From Gemmatimonadota bacterium (lineage in GTDB: Bacteria; Gemmatimonadota; Gemmatimonadetes; Longimicrobiales; Gaopeijiaceae), in contig JADFNK010000017.1 of the NCBI GenBank assembly GCA_022563405.1, forward strand, positions 1 through 39,061: a stretch of DNA of 39,061 bases, in the 5' to 3' direction. Below the pieces are notes generated by a model. The model was not told the DNA's origin, did no database searches, and was given only the letters and a program-made list of their open reading frames with translations. Every line of letters starts with the position of its first letter. The stretch's first letter is position 1. Both the position numbers and the translations under genes were made by a program. This document shows positions 37,397-39,061 of the stretch, one piece after another.

Positions 37397-37864
37397 GTGG
37401 ATACCAAATACTACCGAGTGGTTGCCCTGCTGTGCGGTGTCATGATCGCGATGTTGGCGGATGGCGGCAGCGTTGTGGGTCAGCAGAGTCCGGAGATGCA
37501 GGTGGTTGCGGTCATCGACGCGTATCACGCGGCGTTGGCGGCTGGTGATTCGGTCACGGCGCTCGGCCATCTTGCTCCGGACGTGACCATCCTCGAGAGC
37601 GGTGGTGTCGAAGACAAGGAGAGCTACCGTTCTGGGCATCTTGCCGCGGACATGCGCTTTGCCCAGGCCGTGCCCCGACAACGAGGTGAGATCCAGGTCA
37701 CACTCGTGGGCAATGTTGCATGGGCCTACTCGACAAGTGTTACCCAGGGCCGATTGGGAGACCGCGAGATCAACTCACAAGGCGCCGAGTTGATGGTGCT
37801 TGCCCGGGAGGACGGTGCTTGGAAGATCAAGGCCATCCACTGGTCGTCCCGGCAGCGGCGTTGA
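37397..37864 (+). CDS. Exported SnoaL/DUF4440-like protein
   Basis: 155 residues from a GTG at 37397, AGGGAG 6 bases upstream, replacing the longer frame that starts at 37346. Residues 1-30 form a signal peptide (VVALLCGVMIAMLADGGSVVGQ). The fold is SnoaL/NTF2-like: VVAVIDAYHAALAAGDSVTALGHLAPDVTILESGG, ESYRSGHLAADMRFAQAV, EIQVTLVGNVAWAYSTSVTQGRL, and the closing AELMVLAREDGAWKIKAIHWSSR, typical of DUF4440. It is the second exported protein of this fold in the window and is only distantly like the one at 17890-18357. It is divergent from the formamidase gene; the 230-base gap 37167-37396 holds the tandem repeat and otherwise nothing recognisable. Confidence 0.88.
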   Translation: MDTKYYRVVALLCGVMIAMLADGGSVVGQQSPEMQVVAVIDAYHAALAAGDSVTALGHLAPDVTILESGGVEDKESYRSGHLAADMRFAQAVPRQRGEIQVTLVGNVAWAYSTSVTQGRLGDREINSQGAELMVLAREDGAWKIKAIHWSSRQRR

Positions 37865-38092
37865 CCGAATCGCGGCTGGTGGAACCGCCGCGGGAGGGCA
37901 CTGATCGGGACCGGACGGACGCAGACTACGTAGGCTGAACGAGATGAGGCCTATGGCCGAGGCCCTCGATCAGAGTCTGCGGTTCGAATCCGTAGCCCCT
38001 GAGGGTCGCGCACCACGCCTTCGATCGGCATGTTGGTCGCTCAGCAAATCGCGGTAGGCCGAGCAATTTTCCCCTCTCCTGAGAAGTGACCT

Positions 38093-39058
38093 TTGCGATT
38101 CCTCTCGTTCGTGGTCTTCCTGGTGCTCCAGATCGCCTTCCTCCCCTTGGCGGTGGTCGGTTTTTTCATCGTCGGCTACAAGCAGATGGTCGTCAGCAAA
38201 CGATTGGGAGTGTCCCAGACGATGGTCGAGGTCATCAACGCGCGGTGGACGATGCACGTCTTCGACATGCGGGAGGACATGGCGAGTGCTCGGCTGGCCG
38301 ACTGCGTGCCGAACACCTCCACCTTCGGACTGTGGCTCGTCCTCCTGCCACTCTGGGTGAAGTACAAGATGAGCGGTGCGTACTTCGGTTATCCCCGGGT
38401 CCCCGATGAGGGGCGGGAGGGCTACAGTGACTTCATGATGGCCAGGACACTCTACATCGACCGGATCATCCGGCGTGTCCTGGGCGACATGGATCAGTTC
38501 GTCTTGCTGGGGGCGGGTTACGACACCCGGGCCTACGGTGAGTTCAAGAGAGACGGAACGGCCATCTTCGAGCTGGACCAGGCTCGCAATCAGGAGCTGA
38601 AAATCGCGAGCCTCGACCGTGCCGGCATCGACGCCGCCCACGTCACGTTCGTTCCAGTGGATTTCAGCCGGGACGACACCTTCGAGAAACTTCGGGCCGC
38701 CGGCTACGACCCGACCAAGAAGACCATCTTCCTCTGGGAGGGGGTGACGCTCTACTTGGCAGAGAAGGACGTGAGGAAGACCCTCCGCGACGTCCGCGAG
38801 CACGCCCCTCCGGGGAGCGTGGTCGTCGCCGACTTCTACGCCGAGCGCTTCATTCGGATGGGCTCGGGGTCCCTCGCGAAGAAGACGCTGGAATACACGG
38901 ACGAGACATTGGGCTTCGGACTGTCGTTGGCGACCGACTATGAGCAGAGCCTTCAGGGCTTCGTGGGTGGCGAGGGAATGAGCGTGGGAGAAACCTTTTT
39001 CCTGGGCAGCAGCGGCAAAAAGGGACCTTTTATGGTTGTCGCCGAGCTCGGTGTTTAG
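38093..39058 (+). CDS. LCM-type SAM-dependent methyltransferase
   Basis: 321 residues from a TTG at 38093 (GAGAAG upstream); no better start is seen. The N-terminal hydrophobic stretch FVVFLVLQIAFLPLAVVGFFIVG (residues 6-28) is a transmembrane anchor, unusual for the family. The rest is the leucine-carboxyl-methyltransferase-like class I fold: FVLLGAGYDTRAYGE (SAM-binding loop), AIFELDQARNQELK, FVPVDFSRDD, TIFLWEGVTLYLAEKDVRKTL and VVVADFYAE. Such bacterial enzymes O-methylate carboxylates or hydroxyls of small molecules, often polyketides or lipids; the anchor points to a membrane-bound substrate. The gene stands alone after 228 bases (37865-38092) without a gene. The stop TAG lies 3 bases from the window's right edge, so the gene is complete. 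Confidence 0.92.
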   Translation: MRFLSFVVFLVLQIAFLPLAVVGFFIVGYKQMVVSKRLGVSQTMVEVINARWTMHVFDMREDMASARLADCVPNTSTFGLWLVLLPLWVKYKMSGAYFGYPRVPDEGREGYSDFMMARTLYIDRIIRRVLGDMDQFVLLGAGYDTRAYGEFKRDGTAIFELDQARNQELKIASLDRAGIDAAHVTFVPVDFSRDDTFEKLRAAGYDPTKKTIFLWEGVTLYLAEKDVRKTLRDVREHAPPGSVVVADFYAERFIRMGSGSLAKKTLEYTDETLGFGLSLATDYEQSLQGFVGGEGMSVGETFFLGSSGKKGPFMVVAELGV

Positions 39059-39061
39059 CCC

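Noticed and set aside
37973-38000. TGCGGTTCGAATCCGTA, a perfect tRNA T-arm-like sequence
   Set aside because: The 5-bp stem and TTCGAAT loop are right, but no matching acceptor stem, D-arm or anticodon arm can be drawn in the surrounding 100 bases. It could be the 3' scar of a tRNA at an integration site, but no integrase or second scar is seen.
1-39061. Insertion sequences, integrase, phage genes or CRISPR arrays
   Set aside because: No transposase, integrase, recombinase or regularly spaced repeat was found; the tandem repeats described are short and local, and the dispersed element lacks terminal inverted repeats.

Overview
The window is GC-rich bacterial chromosome with dense, mostly minus-strand coding and no rRNA, convincing tRNA, CRISPR array, transposase, integrase or phage gene. 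The gene families point to an uncultured Gemmatimonadota or Acidobacteriota-type bacterium (inference from gene content only). They include many exported enzymes and lipoproteins, a planctomycete-type DUF1592/DUF1552 pair with an ankyrin protein, secreted proteins of the RTPDGRPDLQG family, a quinoprotein dehydrogenase, exported amidohydrolases, and beta-propeller proteins of the WD40 and NHL types.

Layout. 1-2.5 kb: minus-strand membrane protein (cut by the left edge), an odd beta-helix/zinc-ribbon lipoprotein, and the first PDLQG protein, followed by a strong hairpin. 2.7-9.05 kb: plus strand, an exported HpcH/HpaI-like aldolase, then a tightly overlapped DUF1592 cytochrome / DUF1552 / ankyrin operon. 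9.1-11.8 kb: minus strand, a crotonase-fold isomerase, lipoproteins, a thioredoxin-like protein and a 58-residue membrane protein with a TTG start. 12.0-12.9 kb: alpha/beta hydrolase behind a DtxR-like palindrome. 12.9-20.1 kb: minus strand, two exported amidohydrolases, a WD40 lipoprotein, half of a THEP1-type NTPase, a SnoaL-like protein and an acyl-CoA synthetase. 20.3-26.0 kb: a GAF-GGDEF diguanylate cyclase with a structured leader, cupin and DUF309 genes, then plus-strand cyclophilin, IF-2B-like, hotdog thioesterase and NHL genes. 26.1-35.1 kb: minus-strand exported-protein clusters, (i) quinoprotein dehydrogenase / second PDLQG protein / double cupin and (ii) secreted protein / metallo-beta-lactamase fold / leucine-rich repeat / CapA-like. 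35.3-39.06 kb: MgtC-like membrane protein, exported formamidase-like enzyme, SnoaL-like protein and an LCM-type methyltransferase.

How the genes work together. The common theme is periplasmic or outer-membrane-associated oxidation and hydrolysis of small organic molecules, with acyl-CoA handling in the cytoplasm (acyl-CoA synthetase, crotonase, thioesterase). Substrates cannot be read from the sequence.

Most notable signals: a 47-51 bp element repeated upstream of three unrelated minus-strand genes; a 36-bp tandem duplication of the ribosome-binding/start region of the formamidase gene with a slippage-prone G8/A6 tract; a DtxR-type palindrome before a hydrolase; several enzymes with altered catalytic residues (aldolase His to Tyr, crotonase without either glutamate, CapA without its C-terminal histidines); a Walker-A-less THEP1 remnant; and an exported beta-helix protein ending in a zinc ribbon. 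No gap between genes exceeds about 300 bases.
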